A DNA stretch of 51,077 nt, from assembly GCA_041687475.1 (NCBI GenBank), contig JAWLBW010000002.1, forward strand, positions 1 to 51,077, given 5' to 3'. Below the pieces are notes generated by a model. That model saw only the letters and a program-made list of their open reading frames with translations, did not search any database and was not told where the DNA came from. This stretch comes from JAWLBW01 sp041687475 (GTDB lineage: Bacteria > J088 > JAWLBW01). A program made the translations under genes and the position numbers. This document shows positions 40,653 through 49,410 of the stretch, one piece after another (the stretch's first letter is position 1; every line of letters starts with the position of its first letter).

Positions 40653-41888
40653 ATGCGCCAACTCACCGGCGGCCTCGCCGCTCTGCTCGTATTCGCCGCC
40701 GCCTGCAGCCCGGTCGAAGTCGAAAACACCGGGCCGCTCGACTATACCGTGCAGCTCGAGAAACCGGCCTTCGGCTACCAGATAGCGACGGCCCCGCACG
40801 TCGTGCATCCGGGCGAAGAGTACTATTCGTGCGACATCGTGCGCATCGATCCGCAGAACGGCGAGAACCTGGCGTGGATCGGCGGTCTCGAGAGTCGCAC
40901 TTCGGTCTCGAGCCATCACATGAACGTCAACCTGGGCATCTTCTCCGTGGCCGACGCCCTGCTCGGCGAGGGTCAGGCCGAGCTCATGCTCGGCAAGGAA
41001 CTCGGGCAGTACGACTGTGCAGAGCTGGGCGACCTCATGGAGAAGCAACAGGCACAGACCCTGTACCCGAGCCAGCGCACCGAACAGGGCGGCACCCTGC
41101 CCGAAGGGGTCGGCCTGCCCCTGCCGCTGCCCCTCGTGCTGGTCATGGAGCACCACTACATCAACACCTTCGATGCGCCGGTCAACATCAACGCCGTGCT
41201 GAACCTGCATCGCATGCAGGACCACGAGGTCAAGCACGTGGTCACCGGTTTCTCGGGCGGAATCAACGATGTGCTGCTTCCGCCCGAGTCACGTAAGATC
41301 GAGACGGGCACCTGCAAGCTGAAACAGGACATCAACGTTTTCGCGATTTCCAGCCACTCGCACGAACGCGGGGCCTGCTTCACGATGAATCTATATGACG
41401 AACTCAGCCGTGAAGTCGATCCCACGCCCTTCTTCGTAAACAAAGACTGGGAGTCGCCCCCCATTCTCTTTTTCGAGCAGAGCGAGTACTTCGCGAACCA
41501 GCCTCTGGCCATGAAGGCGGGCGAAGGCATACACTGGGCCTGCCATTACTACAACGACGAAAATCGCGAAGTAACCACCGGCGCATCGTCCGATGACGAA
41601 ATGTGCATCTTCGTCGCCCTCGGCTACCCGTCGAAGTATACGCCCGATGACGTGCGCGATCTCATGCAGAATCCGAACCTCGAGGCGGCACAGGCGCTGA
41701 TGAACCAGATTCCCTGTGAAAGCGTCGCCGACGCCGAAAGCCCGTGGGAAGAAGCCGATATCGCCTACGCCATAGACGACGACGCCCCGCTGCTTGACGA
41801 CACCGCCCCGGAAGCCGCGCCGTCATTCCGTTCCCTGCATGCGAGTCTCGAGCACGACATGTGCCGGGAGTACGACCAGACCGAGTAG
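40653..41888 (+). CDS. Copper type II monooxygenase-like lipoprotein
   Basis: A 411-residue envelope lipoprotein. Signal MRQLTGGLAALLVFAAAC, lipidated at Cys18. It resembles the two-domain peptidylglycine alpha-hydroxylating/copper type II ascorbate-dependent monooxygenase fold: SSHHMN (near 87) in the first copper site, MEHHYIN (near 166), SHSHERG (near 235, His pair of the second site) and DEMCIF (near 316, with the Met ligand). Cysteine-rich stretches (ETGTCKLK, HWACHYY and IPCES) are likely disulfides. The substrate is unknown; bacterial members are mostly uncharacterised. The start at 40653 follows GGGGGAAC. A second, distinct member lies at 42432-43697 on the other strand, converging on this one. 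This copy lacks a heme motif. Confidence 0.75.
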   Translation: MRQLTGGLAALLVFAAACSPVEVENTGPLDYTVQLEKPAFGYQIATAPHVVHPGEEYYSCDIVRIDPQNGENLAWIGGLESRTSVSSHHMNVNLGIFSVADALLGEGQAELMLGKELGQYDCAELGDLMEKQQAQTLYPSQRTEQGGTLPEGVGLPLPLPLVLVMEHHYINTFDAPVNINAVLNLHRMQDHEVKHVVTGFSGGINDVLLPPESRKIETGTCKLKQDINVFAISSHSHERGACFTMNLYDELSREVDPTPFFVNKDWESPPILFFEQSEYFANQPLAMKAGEGIHWACHYYNDENREVTTGASSDDEMCIFVALGYPSKYTPDDVRDLMQNPNLEAAQALMNQIPCESVADAESPWEEADIAYAIDDDAPLLDDTAPEAAPSFRSLHASLEHDMCREYDQTE

Positions 41889-41902
41889 GGGGAATCTCAA
41901 GC

Positions 41903-41960
41903 CGTGCCAGCGCGCAGGGCACGAGAATATTGTCGCTTCCACGTATTTCTGCGTGGAAGC
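41903..41960 (+). other. Two hairpins downstream of the monooxygenase-like gene
   Basis: CGTGCC/GGCACG (41903-41923) and GCTTCCACG-TATTTCTG-CGTGGAAGC (41935-41960, perfect 9-bp stem). No U-run follows either. They lead into the terminator at 42081. Could be 3' UTR structure or part of a small RNA. Confidence 0.55.
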
Positions 41961-42080
41961 CCCCTTGACATCCGTCCCTTGAAATTCGCCGGTCGGGTCG
42001 GCCAAAAATACCCCGTTTCAGGTATTGCCCCGTCCCACCCCCCGGGGTAGGATGCCACTCACAAAGGGTTGGGCTGGGCT

Positions 42081-42125
42081 GGTGCCGGACGTGGCTCACG
42101 GGGTTGAGTCCGGCACCGCTTTTTT
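42081..42125 (+). terminator. Strong intrinsic terminator
   Basis: Perfect 10-bp stem GGTGCCGGAC/GTCCGGCACC with a 17-base loop (42091-42107), followed by GCTTTTTT. It lies about 190 bp after the stop of the copper protein gene, a long way for a simple mRNA end. Confidence 0.85.
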
Positions 42126-42431
42126 CAAGTGAACCTGCCGCCCCCGCCTTCTGCACCTGGCCTGCACGTCTACGAGGGCGAGCCGTTCCGCGCGCGCGTC
42201 ACCCTCCCCCAAGCAGGGTCAATGGCTCTCGGTCCTGTACGGGTATTCGTCAGGGGCGCCCCTTCCCCCAGTCAGGAGCTTTCCGGACGCTGAAAGTGCA
42301 GAGCGCCGGCGCTGTCACTGTCGCCTGAAAGCCGAGTATGCTTCCCCCAGCCAAGTCACGCCCATTCGGAGGCAGGCGATTACGCAGTGGTTTGCCGCAG
42401 TCGCCGCGAGGTCGCTTCCCGCGGCTTCCCC
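42126..42431. other. Gene-free stretch with recurrent TCCCCCA motifs
   Basis: About 300 bp between convergent genes. Variants of (T)TCCCCCA or TCCCCCT occur four times (near 42206, 42266, 42342 and 42427). A short leftward frame (42250-42462) has no signal, domain or ribosome site. I see no certain function. Confidence 0.4.
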
Positions 42432-43697
42432 CTAAAGAGATACGAGAAAGTATACGAGGCACATTTCATCGGCAGTGCCTTCGCCCCAGGTCGTCGCCCG
42501 GGTCCGGTCCGAGGTGTCGAAGCCGCAGGTCAGCCGAATACTCGACGACGGGCTGACACGCAAGGGTTCCTCGTAGAAGTAGAACTGCTGCCAGTTGAAG
42601 TCCCAGCGGGGAACGTTGACCAGGCAGGTTTCGTCGCCGAATTCGAGATTGTCGACGCGCAATGTCTTGCCCAGCGTGTGCATGTGGGGAAAAGCGGCCC
42701 AGACCCGCAGGGGAAACGGCAGCCCCAGGGTCGATAGGTCGTAGGTATAGCTCTGTTCGACATACGACTCGCCGGGGGGCAGGTAAATGCCGAGGTGAGC
42801 CACCGGGGCCAGCACCGACTGGTATCGCACCGACGCGTCGACCTGCAGTTCGAGCCGGGAACGATCGGGGGTCACGCCGCTCAAGGTGTTGTAGTGCATC
42901 TGCATGACCAGCTTGCGGCCGGCTTTCAGGGCAATGCCCACGCCCTCGGGAAATCGGGTTACCGGCGTTCCGGGGGCCCAGCCGGCCAGGGTTTGCGAGC
43001 CGTCGACGCCCGCGCCCCCGAAGCAGGTGTAACCGGGGCCGGGTTCTGCCTCGTCAAACGCCAGCGCCTGGGCTTCGGCCTCGTCGGTGTCGAGGGAGTA
43101 GAGAATCATGTGATGGGCCATGGCCGCATTGTCGGGAATCATGCGAAAACCGGTCAGGAACCCGTCGGAGTCGAGTCGGGGGTCGACGATGAAACAGCGG
43201 TAATCGTCGGCCCGGCTGTCATCGGGGGTATAGGCCTCGGCCGGGGCGACGGTCGCGTCGACCCTGTCGAGCGTGGGCGGTTCATCGCTGTCGGCGGGCG
43301 CCGGTGCGTCGGCCGGATTACCCCTGGGCGCCCCGGCATCGGCCCATGCGCCGATGAGCGCGATGTCGTCGTCGCTGAGCCAGCGGGCGTGTTGCCAGGT
43401 GTTGCAGGCACCCGAGTTGTCGACGCCCCATGGGGGCATGCTGCGATCGGCGGTGCGGGCCTTGATGGCGCCGGCGTAGGCCTTTGCCTCGTCATAACCG
43501 GTCAACGTAAAGGGGGCAATGCCGCCTTCGGTGTGACAACCGCTGCACTGTGCGCTGATGATGGGGCCGACGTCGCGGTGCCAGGTCGGCGAAGCCGCGT
43601 TCTTCTTCTTGTCGTCGCCGCACCCCGCCGCCGTCAGCAAGACAGCTAACAGCAGGGGAACGAACACAGGCGCTCCGTCATTCAGCTCACGTAACAT
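42432..43697 (-). CDS. Cytochrome c-like plus copper type II monooxygenase-like lipoprotein
   Basis: A 421-residue lipoprotein (LTAAGC, lipidation at Cys26). Residues about 35-125 form a cytochrome-c-like domain with the heme-binding CSGCH at 51-55 and a distal Met candidate in SMPPWG. The rest matches the copper type II ascorbate-dependent monooxygenase fold: AHHMILY, VMQMHYN, FPHMHTLG and DEMCLVYF supply the His/Met ligands of both copper sites. This heme-plus-copper design, common in Myxococcota-type genomes, suggests electrons are delivered by the heme instead of ascorbate. The substrate is unknown. GGAGGGTGCC precedes the ATG. It converges with the heme-free relative at 40653. Maturation would need the c-heme ligation machinery, not seen here. 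Confidence 0.85.
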   Translation of the reverse strand: MLRELNDGAPVFVPLLLAVLLTAAGCGDDKKKNAASPTWHRDVGPIISAQCSGCHTEGGIAPFTLTGYDEAKAYAGAIKARTADRSMPPWGVDNSGACNTWQHARWLSDDDIALIGAWADAGAPRGNPADAPAPADSDEPPTLDRVDATVAPAEAYTPDDSRADDYRCFIVDPRLDSDGFLTGFRMIPDNAAMAHHMILYSLDTDEAEAQALAFDEAEPGPGYTCFGGAGVDGSQTLAGWAPGTPVTRFPEGVGIALKAGRKLVMQMHYNTLSGVTPDRSRLELQVDASVRYQSVLAPVAHLGIYLPPGESYVEQSYTYDLSTLGLPFPLRVWAAFPHMHTLGKTLRVDNLEFGDETCLVNVPRWDFNWQQFYFYEEPLRVSPSSSIRLTCGFDTSDRTRATTWGEGTADEMCLVYFLVSL

Positions 43698-43770
43698 GGC
43701 ACCCTCCTGCCCCGGCCAACGGCTTCAGTATAGCACCCGACAGGTCTGCGGTAAGGGGGCTGTCGACGGC

Positions 43771-44208
43771 TCAGGACAAACCGGCCTGCAATCCGGCAGG
43801 CAAGGCAATACCCGCCACTTTGAGCAAGTCTGCGGCGACGTCAAGCCCCTCCGTCAGCGTCGGCACGATGCGATATTCGTTGGGTAGCGGCTGAATCCAG
43901 AGAATGCCGGTCAGAATCGCACGCACGACCGCCGAGTTGATGATGAAGATCGAGGCCACGTTCAGTCGGCGCAGGTCGTCGGCATTGGTCTTGAGCCATT
44001 CGCCCATGCGCTTGCGGTGGGGGGCCGGTAAACTGCCCGCATGGGTGGCGTCGAACACCATCAGAAACCGCCGCCCCGTCGAGCGACTTGCGGTAAGTAC
44101 CCGGTCGAGGCTGGCGATATAGGCGTCGAATTCCTCGGCCGAGGCTTCGCCTTGAAAGGAAAAGAGGTAGACTGGGGCGAAATCTTCCTTGAACACGATG
44201 GCAGACAC
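43771..44208 (-). CDS. STAS/SpoIIAA-like protein of unknown function
   Basis: 145 residues without signal peptide. Alternating strands and helices (VYLFSFQGEASAEEFDAYIASLDRVL, then RRFLMVFDATHAG and KRMGEWLKTNADDLRR, and ASIFIINSAVVRAILTGI) resemble the SpoIIAA/STAS-like fold found in many deltaproteobacterial hypothetical proteins. No phosphorylatable Ser motif of anti-sigma antagonists (DSSG) is seen; ATHAG takes its place. It lies 73 bp upstream of the leftward copper gene, so they may or may not be one transcript. It is divergent from the acidic protein at 44340. Confidence 0.5.
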   Translation of the reverse strand: MSAIVFKEDFAPVYLFSFQGEASAEEFDAYIASLDRVLTASRSTGRRFLMVFDATHAGSLPAPHRKRMGEWLKTNADDLRRLNVASIFIINSAVVRAILTGILWIQPLPNEYRIVPTLTEGLDVAADLLKVAGIALPAGLQAGLS

Positions 44209-44339
44209 GGGTACACTCCTGACCGGTAAGACACCCGACCATTTCGGGCCGGGCCTTTGATTCTAACCGCCGATGACGGCCGGGGGCAACCGGGCCGCCC
44301 CGGCGTGCGCGTGATATGCTGTTGCCAGAGGAGTTCTCC

Positions 44340-45026
44340 ATGCCCGACAAGCCCTACACCTTCGACGATCTCACCGCCCTCGCCGCCTTCGAAGACGAAC
44401 TGGAAAACGTTCACGCAGCGGTGGCCGAATCACTCACCCGTGAACAGATATGGGAGGCCGGACGTAACCTCGGCTTGCTGAGCTCGGAGTCCGACGAAGT
44501 TACCGAGGAGCAGCTCGACATCCTTCTTTCCTTCACCATGTACGGGCAGCGTTTCGACGGCGTAACCCCGCTCGCCCGATGGCTCGAAGCGCCCTCCATT
44601 CCCCTTGGCGAAGAACTGCAGGCAGCCTTGCGTCAGGCTCGGTTCACCCTGCTCGTACCCGTCGGCTTTGAAGAACCCTACGGCATCGAAGCCCGCGATC
44701 TCATTACCGACGAGCGTGTGTTCGTCTTCGAACCTTTTCTGGGCGAACTGGAAGAGGAAGCCCGCGACTTCGTGCTCGCCACCTGGCTGCTGCCGCACCC
44801 TCGCTTCCTGACGACGAATACGTCGCTGATGCTGATACCCGGCGATCTCGTCGACGAGGTGGTCGAACCCCTGCAGGAAAAGATGCCTGCCGTGCGTCGG
44901 GGGGGGCTGGGGGCCCTTGCCAAGGCCGATGCAGCCGCGCTGGTCGAGGCCGAGGCCGCCGTCATAGGCGCCATTCTACGGAAAGACCTGCTGCTCGGTT
45001 TCGAGTACGAAGAAGAAGAAGACTGA
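44340..45026 (+). CDS. Acidic cytosolic protein of unknown function
   Basis: 228 residues, strongly acidic, with a Glu/Asp tail (EYEEEED). It has no signal peptide or membrane helix and no family I recognise. The N-terminal part is helical (LTALAAFEDELENVHAAVAESL); the middle has several beta-like segments (FTLLVPVGFEE, ERVFVFEPFLG and TSLMLIPGDLVDEVV). A helical segment near the end is Ala-rich. AGAGGAG at good spacing fixes the ATG at 44340. TGATATGCT (44311-44319) is an extended -10-like sequence. It converges with the wzz-like gene, whose end lies 30 bp away. Confidence 0.6.
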   Translation: MPDKPYTFDDLTALAAFEDELENVHAAVAESLTREQIWEAGRNLGLLSSESDEVTEEQLDILLSFTMYGQRFDGVTPLARWLEAPSIPLGEELQAALRQARFTLLVPVGFEEPYGIEARDLITDERVFVFEPFLGELEEEARDFVLATWLLPHPRFLTTNTSLMLIPGDLVDEVVEPLQEKMPAVRRGGLGALAKADAAALVEAEAAVIGAILRKDLLLGFEYEEEED

Positions 45027-45056
45027 ACCCGAGCCGGCCACACGCCGCCGGACGAT

Positions 45057-45884
45057 TCAGGACTGGCTTCTGATCGTCGGACCGTACTTCGACCAGAACT
45101 CGCTCACGACCACGCCCAGCGAGCCCAGCACCACGCCCATCAGAAGGGCGAGCGCCGCGACCAGTGTCAAAAGCGGACGAACTGGGCCCGGCGAGCTCAC
45201 GGCCGCCGTTTCGACGTGGGTCGGGTTCGCTTGCATACGGGCAAGGTACAAGCGGTTCTCGAAAAGCTGCTCAAGCGCCAACTGGCGGGTCTGCTGTTCG
45301 GTCGAACGTTCGATGCCCCGGGCCGCCGAAACCACCGGATCGCGGTTGGTCGAAGCCCCCGGCGACGAGTTGCGCAGGGCGTCGGCCAGAACTTCAAGTT
45401 CGGCAAGATAAGTCGCGGTTGCTTCCTGCACGACGGAGGCTTCGGCCTGATGCTGCGCGACCAATTCGTCGGCAACCTGTTGGGCAAGCGCAACGGCGTC
45501 GGCTTTGTTGTACGCCTCGGCTTCGATGCGAATGAAGCGGTCGGTTCCGCCTTCGGAAATATCGGCTACCCAGGCAACCTCGCGGCGCTGCAGATTCGGC
45601 TCGTCGACGCGATAATTGATACGCAGGCGGGCAACCACGTCCTTGGGCGGTTCGACGTGCTCGAGTCGGCCGTTTCCGATCACGTACCCCACCTTCACGA
45701 CCGCAAAGCTGCGATAAATTCGCTCGGCCAGGAAAAAGTAAGCCCCGGCAGCCAGCAATACGATGACGAAAAGCACGGAAAAAACGAACCGGCGACGCCA
45801 GAAAATGGCGACCAGCTCGGCCATGTCCATGCCTCTGGATGCGTCGACCACTGCGGTTGTTGGTTGCTGTGCTGTGAGAGGCAT
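45057..45884 (-). CDS. Wzz-family chain-length/polysaccharide co-polymerase protein
   Basis: About 275 residues. A cytoplasmic N-terminus leads to a transmembrane helix after FWRRR (FVFSVLFVIVLLAAGAYFFL). A periplasmic domain with coiled-coil helices (AYNKADAVALAQQVADELVAQHQAEA) follows, and a second membrane helix (PLLTLVAALALLMGVVLGSLG) lies near the C-terminus: the Wzz (polysaccharide co-polymerase) topology. Wzz proteins set the length of O-antigen or capsule chains. The proline-rich segment before TM2 (SSPGPVRPLL) fits the family. No tyrosine kinase domain is attached. The start at 45884 is preferred; MDMAELV at 45830 is an alternative. It is co-oriented with the GT52-like gene 41 bp upstream, supporting a surface glycan role. 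Confidence 0.75.
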   Translation of the reverse strand: MPLTAQQPTTAVVDASRGMDMAELVAIFWRRRFVFSVLFVIVLLAAGAYFFLAERIYRSFAVVKVGYVIGNGRLEHVEPPKDVVARLRINYRVDEPNLQRREVAWVADISEGGTDRFIRIEAEAYNKADAVALAQQVADELVAQHQAEASVVQEATATYLAELEVLADALRNSSPGASTNRDPVVSAARGIERSTEQQTRQLALEQLFENRLYLARMQANPTHVETAAVSSPGPVRPLLTLVAALALLMGVVLGSLGVVVSEFWSKYGPTIRSQS

Positions 45885-45997
45885 GCCCTGTTCCCGTTCC
45901 CCGGCCTGTGAAGTGTTACCGATAAATGACCCAACGTTTCTTGGGCAATCAAGCATTATAGCACGGACCGCCGAACACCCAAACTGCCGATACTCGC

Positions 45998-47071
45998 CTA
46001 CGTAGGAGCCCCTGACTCGACCGGTGCGACGGGCACGACCGGCACTCCGTTCTCTTCGAGATACCGGTAAGCCAGTGTAATACGCTCCCGGTCGATGTCA
46101 GACAACAGACCGGGGGGTATTTCAAAGGCCGTAACCCCGATGCCGGGAAAAATGCGGGGAAGCGTTACGAGCGCGGTTGAACAGAAACCCGCGATGGCGG
46201 CGGGCGTCTCGCGTCGCAGTAGAAATTCGATTTCGATGGCGTTTTCGAGAACGAGTGTCTCCATTCCGGTTGCGTAAGAAAGCCGGTCGAGCGCTTCAGG
46301 CGTTTCGGCTCGATGCGCCAGGTAAATGAAGCGCTTTCCCTGATAATACGCCTGCGCGAAGCGAAGCGCATCGAACAGAGCCTGCGGCGTGGTGAAGCCG
46401 CGATCGAGATAGGGTTGGCCCACGAAGTAGACACTCTCGTCGGCACGGCGACCGCTCTCGCGCAAAAGCGCGCGCGTAAAGGTAAAATCGTTCGGCACCA
46501 CGCGCTGCCCGGGGTGCGGCGTCAGCGAGAAGCAGGTAAACAAGGTCGGCACCGGGTCGGCGAAGAAACCTAGCCTGCGCGCGAGGCTGGTACGAAGGTA
46601 TGCCGCCATTACGGCCGGATTGGCGCCCACCGGAGGCTCGGGCCGAAGAAAAAGCGGGTGCCGATGAATGTTTACCGACGCCATGCCGTCGTCAAGCAGG
46701 ATCAGCTCGTCGTACGACATGCCGGCGGCAAGGAAACGCCGGGTAATGCTGTTGTAGTCCGAGAGAAAGACCCGCGCGTACCGTCGCGCGCCCATTTTCC
46801 GGCGGAAAGCGGCCAGGCGCAGGGCCTGCAGCGGCAGACTCGCATTTCGATGAAGGAAGGGAACGGTAACGATCTCGTCCCACGGAGCGGCGAGGGCGAG
46901 CACGCGCTCGATCTGCTCGTAGTTGCGTGTACCCGTCGGCGCGTGCAGCGCGAGCACATGCCGTTCGGCCGGAAACCGCTCGCGTGCTTCAAGAGCGCTG
47001 AGCAACTGCAGGGGCGATCCGGCAAGATAGAGGTTGGTTGTGAAGGCGTCTTCTACGCCGGTTGCGGCCAT
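45998..47071 (-). CDS. GT52/polysialyltransferase-like glycosyltransferase
   Basis: About 357 residues, soluble or membrane-peripheral GT-B-type glycosyltransferase. It matches the pattern of family 52 sialyl- and polysialyltransferases: NLYLAGSPLQLLSALEA at the N-terminus, the ILLDDGMAS turn in the middle, ESVYFVGQPYLDRG, the IYLAHRAET motif (family HRxE) and a C-terminal FCSTALVTLPRIFPG. Donors in the family are CMP-activated nonulosonic acids; the adjacent pse operon makes such a donor, so this enzyme may transfer pseudaminic acid or a relative. The start is uncertain: ATG at 47071 gives the family-like N-terminus, while earlier GTG/TTG codons (47110, 47140) are possible. It is divergent from pseB and followed by a wzz-like gene. 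Confidence 0.7.
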   Translation of the reverse strand: MAATGVEDAFTTNLYLAGSPLQLLSALEARERFPAERHVLALHAPTGTRNYEQIERVLALAAPWDEIVTVPFLHRNASLPLQALRLAAFRRKMGARRYARVFLSDYNSITRRFLAAGMSYDELILLDDGMASVNIHRHPLFLRPEPPVGANPAVMAAYLRTSLARRLGFFADPVPTLFTCFSLTPHPGQRVVPNDFTFTRALLRESGRRADESVYFVGQPYLDRGFTTPQALFDALRFAQAYYQGKRFIYLAHRAETPEALDRLSYATGMETLVLENAIEIEFLLRRETPAAIAGFCSTALVTLPRIFPGIGVTAFEIPPGLLSDIDRERITLAYRYLEENGVPVVPVAPVESGAPT

Positions 47072-47128
47072 ACTCCATCTTACCGGCTTCGCTGTTCTCG
47101 CCTCAAGCACGCCCTCGTAATCTCTCCT

Positions 47129-47158
47129 TTGTACACGCAAGCGCCGAGGTGCTAAACT
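47129..47158 (+). promoter_or_regulatory. Candidate promoter of the pse operon
   Basis: TTGTAC (47129-47134), 18-bp spacer, TAAACT (47153-47158), about 110 bp before pseB. Match to sigma-70 consensus is moderate. Confidence 0.4.
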
Positions 47159-47266
47159 GTTGGCTTAACATTTCCGGAGCTCCCTGCGCCGGCGTGACAG
47201 GCCTTTTGCTCCCGTGCCCCCGCCCCGGCGGTGCACGGTTCTAACTTTTCGAGATTTCAGCCAGCG

Positions 47267-48250
47267 ATGTTCAACGACAAATCAGTGTTGATAACCGGGG
47301 GAACGGGCTCCTTCGGCAAGCAGTATGTGAAGACGATTCTGTCTCGCTACAACCCGAAGCGCATTGTGGTGTTCTCGCGCGACGAGCTCAAGCAGTATGA
47401 AATGGCGCAGGAGTTCACCGACCCGCGCATGCGCTACTTCATCGGCGACGTGCGCGACGCCGAACGGGTTTCGCAGGCCATGCGGGGCATCGACTTCGTG
47501 ATACACGCAGCCGCGCTCAAGCAGGTTCCGGCCGCCGAATACAACCCCACCGAGTGCATCAAGACGAATATTCACGGCGCTGAAAACGTCATTCGGGCCT
47601 GCATCGACAATGAGGTCGAGAAAGTCATCGCGCTTTCGACCGACAAGGCGGCAAACCCGATTAATCTGTACGGCGCAACCAAGCTCGCCTCCGACAAGCT
47701 TTTCGTGGCGGCGAACAACATGACCGGCGGTCATCGTACCCGCTTCGGCGTGGTGCGGTACGGCAATGTCGTCGGGTCTCGCGGGTCGGTCGTGCCCTTT
47801 TTCAAGCGGCTTATCGAGCAAGGCGCCAACGAGCTGCCCGTAACCGACGAGCGCATGACCCGCTTCTGGATCACCCTGCAGCAGGGTGTCGATTTCGTGC
47901 TCAAGAACTTCGAACGCATGCAGGGCGGCGAACTTTTCGTGCCCAAGATTCCGTCGATGCGCGTGGTCGATCTGGTCGAAGCCCTGGCCCCCGGCATGCC
48001 CACCAAGGTTATCGGCATTCGGCCCGGCGAAAAGCTGCACGAGGTCATGGTGCCCGCCGACGACTCGCACCTCACGCTCGAATTTCACGACCACTACGTG
48101 ATTCAACCCACGATTAATTTCGCCATTCACCCCGACTACCGGGTCAATGCCATCGGCGAAGAAGGCAAGCCGGTCGCGTTCGGTTTCGAATACCGTTCCG
48201 ACTCGAACCCGCACTTTCTGCCCCCCGAAGAGTTGCGCGACTACGCATGA
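47267..48250 (+). CDS. pseB: PseB: UDP-GlcNAc 4,6-dehydratase (5-inverting)
   Basis: 327 residues, cytosolic SDR enzyme. First step of pseudaminic acid synthesis: converts UDP-GlcNAc to UDP-2-acetamido-2,6-dideoxy-beta-L-arabino-hexos-4-ulose. It has the NADP-binding TGGTGSFGKQY at about 10-20, RDELKQYEM (a hallmark of the PseB/FlaA1 group), AAALKQVPAAEYNP, ALSTDKAANP and the Lys of NLYGATKLASDKL. In PseB the usual Ser-Tyr-Lys catalytic set is altered to the Asp/Lys form seen here (STDKA). The ATG at 47267 gives the typical N-terminus. The next gene begins with a 4-bp ATGA overlap, so the operon is translationally coupled. Confidence 0.94.
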   Translation: MFNDKSVLITGGTGSFGKQYVKTILSRYNPKRIVVFSRDELKQYEMAQEFTDPRMRYFIGDVRDAERVSQAMRGIDFVIHAAALKQVPAAEYNPTECIKTNIHGAENVIRACIDNEVEKVIALSTDKAANPINLYGATKLASDKLFVAANNMTGGHRTRFGVVRYGNVVGSRGSVVPFFKRLIEQGANELPVTDERMTRFWITLQQGVDFVLKNFERMQGGELFVPKIPSMRVVDLVEALAPGMPTKVIGIRPGEKLHEVMVPADDSHLTLEFHDHYVIQPTINFAIHPDYRVNAIGEEGKPVAFGFEYRSDSNPHFLPPEELRDYA

Positions 48251-49410
48251 AGCCCATTCCGTACGGACGCCAGGATATCGGCCAGGCCGACATCGACGCG
48301 GTCGTCGAGGTGTTGCGCTCCGACTGGCTGACCCAGGGTCCGGCCATCGAGCGGTTTGAACGGGAGATGGCGGCCTGGTGCGGGGCGAAATACGCCGTGG
48401 CCGTGTCGAATGCCACTGCCGCGCTGCACCTGACGTGTCTGGCGCTCGATCTCGGACCGGGCAAGCGTTTGTGGACGTCGCCGAACACCTTCGTGGCCTC
48501 GGCCAACTGCGGCCGCTACGTCGGCGCCGACGTCGACTTTGTCGACATCGACCCGCGCACCTACAACATGAGCGTCGAAGCGCTCGAGCAGAAGCTCGTG
48601 GCCGCCGAGCGCGAAAACCGCCTGCCCCACGTCGTCGTGCCCGTTCATTTCGCCGGCCAGCCCTGTGAGATGGATGCCATTGCCGCACTGGGCAAGCGCT
48701 TCGGCTTTCGCATTCTCGAAGACGCTTCGCATGCCGTCGGCGCCGAATACCGCGACACCCGAACGGGAAACTGCGTGTACTCCGACGCAGCCGTGTTCAG
48801 CTTTCACCCGGTCAAGATCATAACCACCGGCGAAGGCGGCATGGTGCTCACCAATCGCGAAGATCTGTACGAGCACGTCAAGCGCCTGCGTACCCATGGC
48901 ATCAGCCGCGATCCGAACGATTTCGACGGCGACCCCGACGGCCCCTGGGACTATCGCCAGGTCGAACTCGGTTTCAATTACCGCATTACCGACATGCAGG
49001 CCGCACTCGGGGCGGCCCAGCTGCAGCGGCTGGCCGGGTACATCGACCGCCGGCACGAACTGGCCCGTCGGTACGACGAAGCGCTGGCGGGGCTTCCGCT
49101 TGTTCTGCCTTACCAATCGCCCGAGTCACGCTCGTCGCTGCACCTGTATCCCATTCAGGTCGACGAAGCGAAGGCCGGAAAGACGCGCCGGCAGGTCTTC
49201 GAAGCCCTGCGTGAACGCGGCATTCTCGTGAACGTGCACTACATACCCGTGCATACCCAGCCCTACTACCGCGCGCTCGGGTTCCGGGCCGGCGATTATC
49301 CGGTCGCCGAGGCCTACTACGGTCGCGCGATAAGCCTGCCGATGTTTCCGACCCTGGGCGAAGACGAACAGGACCGGGTGGTCGAAGCCCTTTGCGAGAT
49401 ACTGGCGTGA
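48247..49410 (+). CDS. pseC: PseC: UDP-4-amino-4,6-dideoxy-N-acetyl-beta-L-altrosamine transaminase
   Basis: 387 residues, PLP-dependent fold-type I sugar aminotransferase of the DegT/DnrJ/EryC1 family, second step of the pathway, using glutamate as amino donor. The opening PIPYGRQDIGQADIDAVVEVLRSDWLTQGP is typical of PseC. Other motifs are AVSNATAALHL, EDASHAVGAEY and the Schiff-base lysine in SFHPVKIITTGEGGM. The C-terminal segment NVHYIPVHTQPYYR is the substrate-facing strand. The start overlaps the pseB stop (ATGA) and its own stop overlaps the pseF GTG (GTGA). Length and motifs are complete. Confidence 0.94.
   Translation: MKPIPYGRQDIGQADIDAVVEVLRSDWLTQGPAIERFEREMAAWCGAKYAVAVSNATAALHLTCLALDLGPGKRLWTSPNTFVASANCGRYVGADVDFVDIDPRTYNMSVEALEQKLVAAERENRLPHVVVPVHFAGQPCEMDAIAALGKRFGFRILEDASHAVGAEYRDTRTGNCVYSDAAVFSFHPVKIITTGEGGMVLTNREDLYEHVKRLRTHGISRDPNDFDGDPDGPWDYRQVELGFNYRITDMQAALGAAQLQRLAGYIDRRHELARRYDEALAGLPLVLPYQSPESRSSLHLYPIQVDEAKAGKTRRQVFEALRERGILVNVHYIPVHTQPYYRALGFRAGDYPVAEAYYGRAISLPMFPTLGEDEQDRVVEALCEILA

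Noticed and set aside
39234..41237. Minus-strand frame of 667 codons across FecR and copper protein genes
   Set aside because: Crosses a strong terminator and two genes with clear signal peptides on the other strand; composition is antisense-like.
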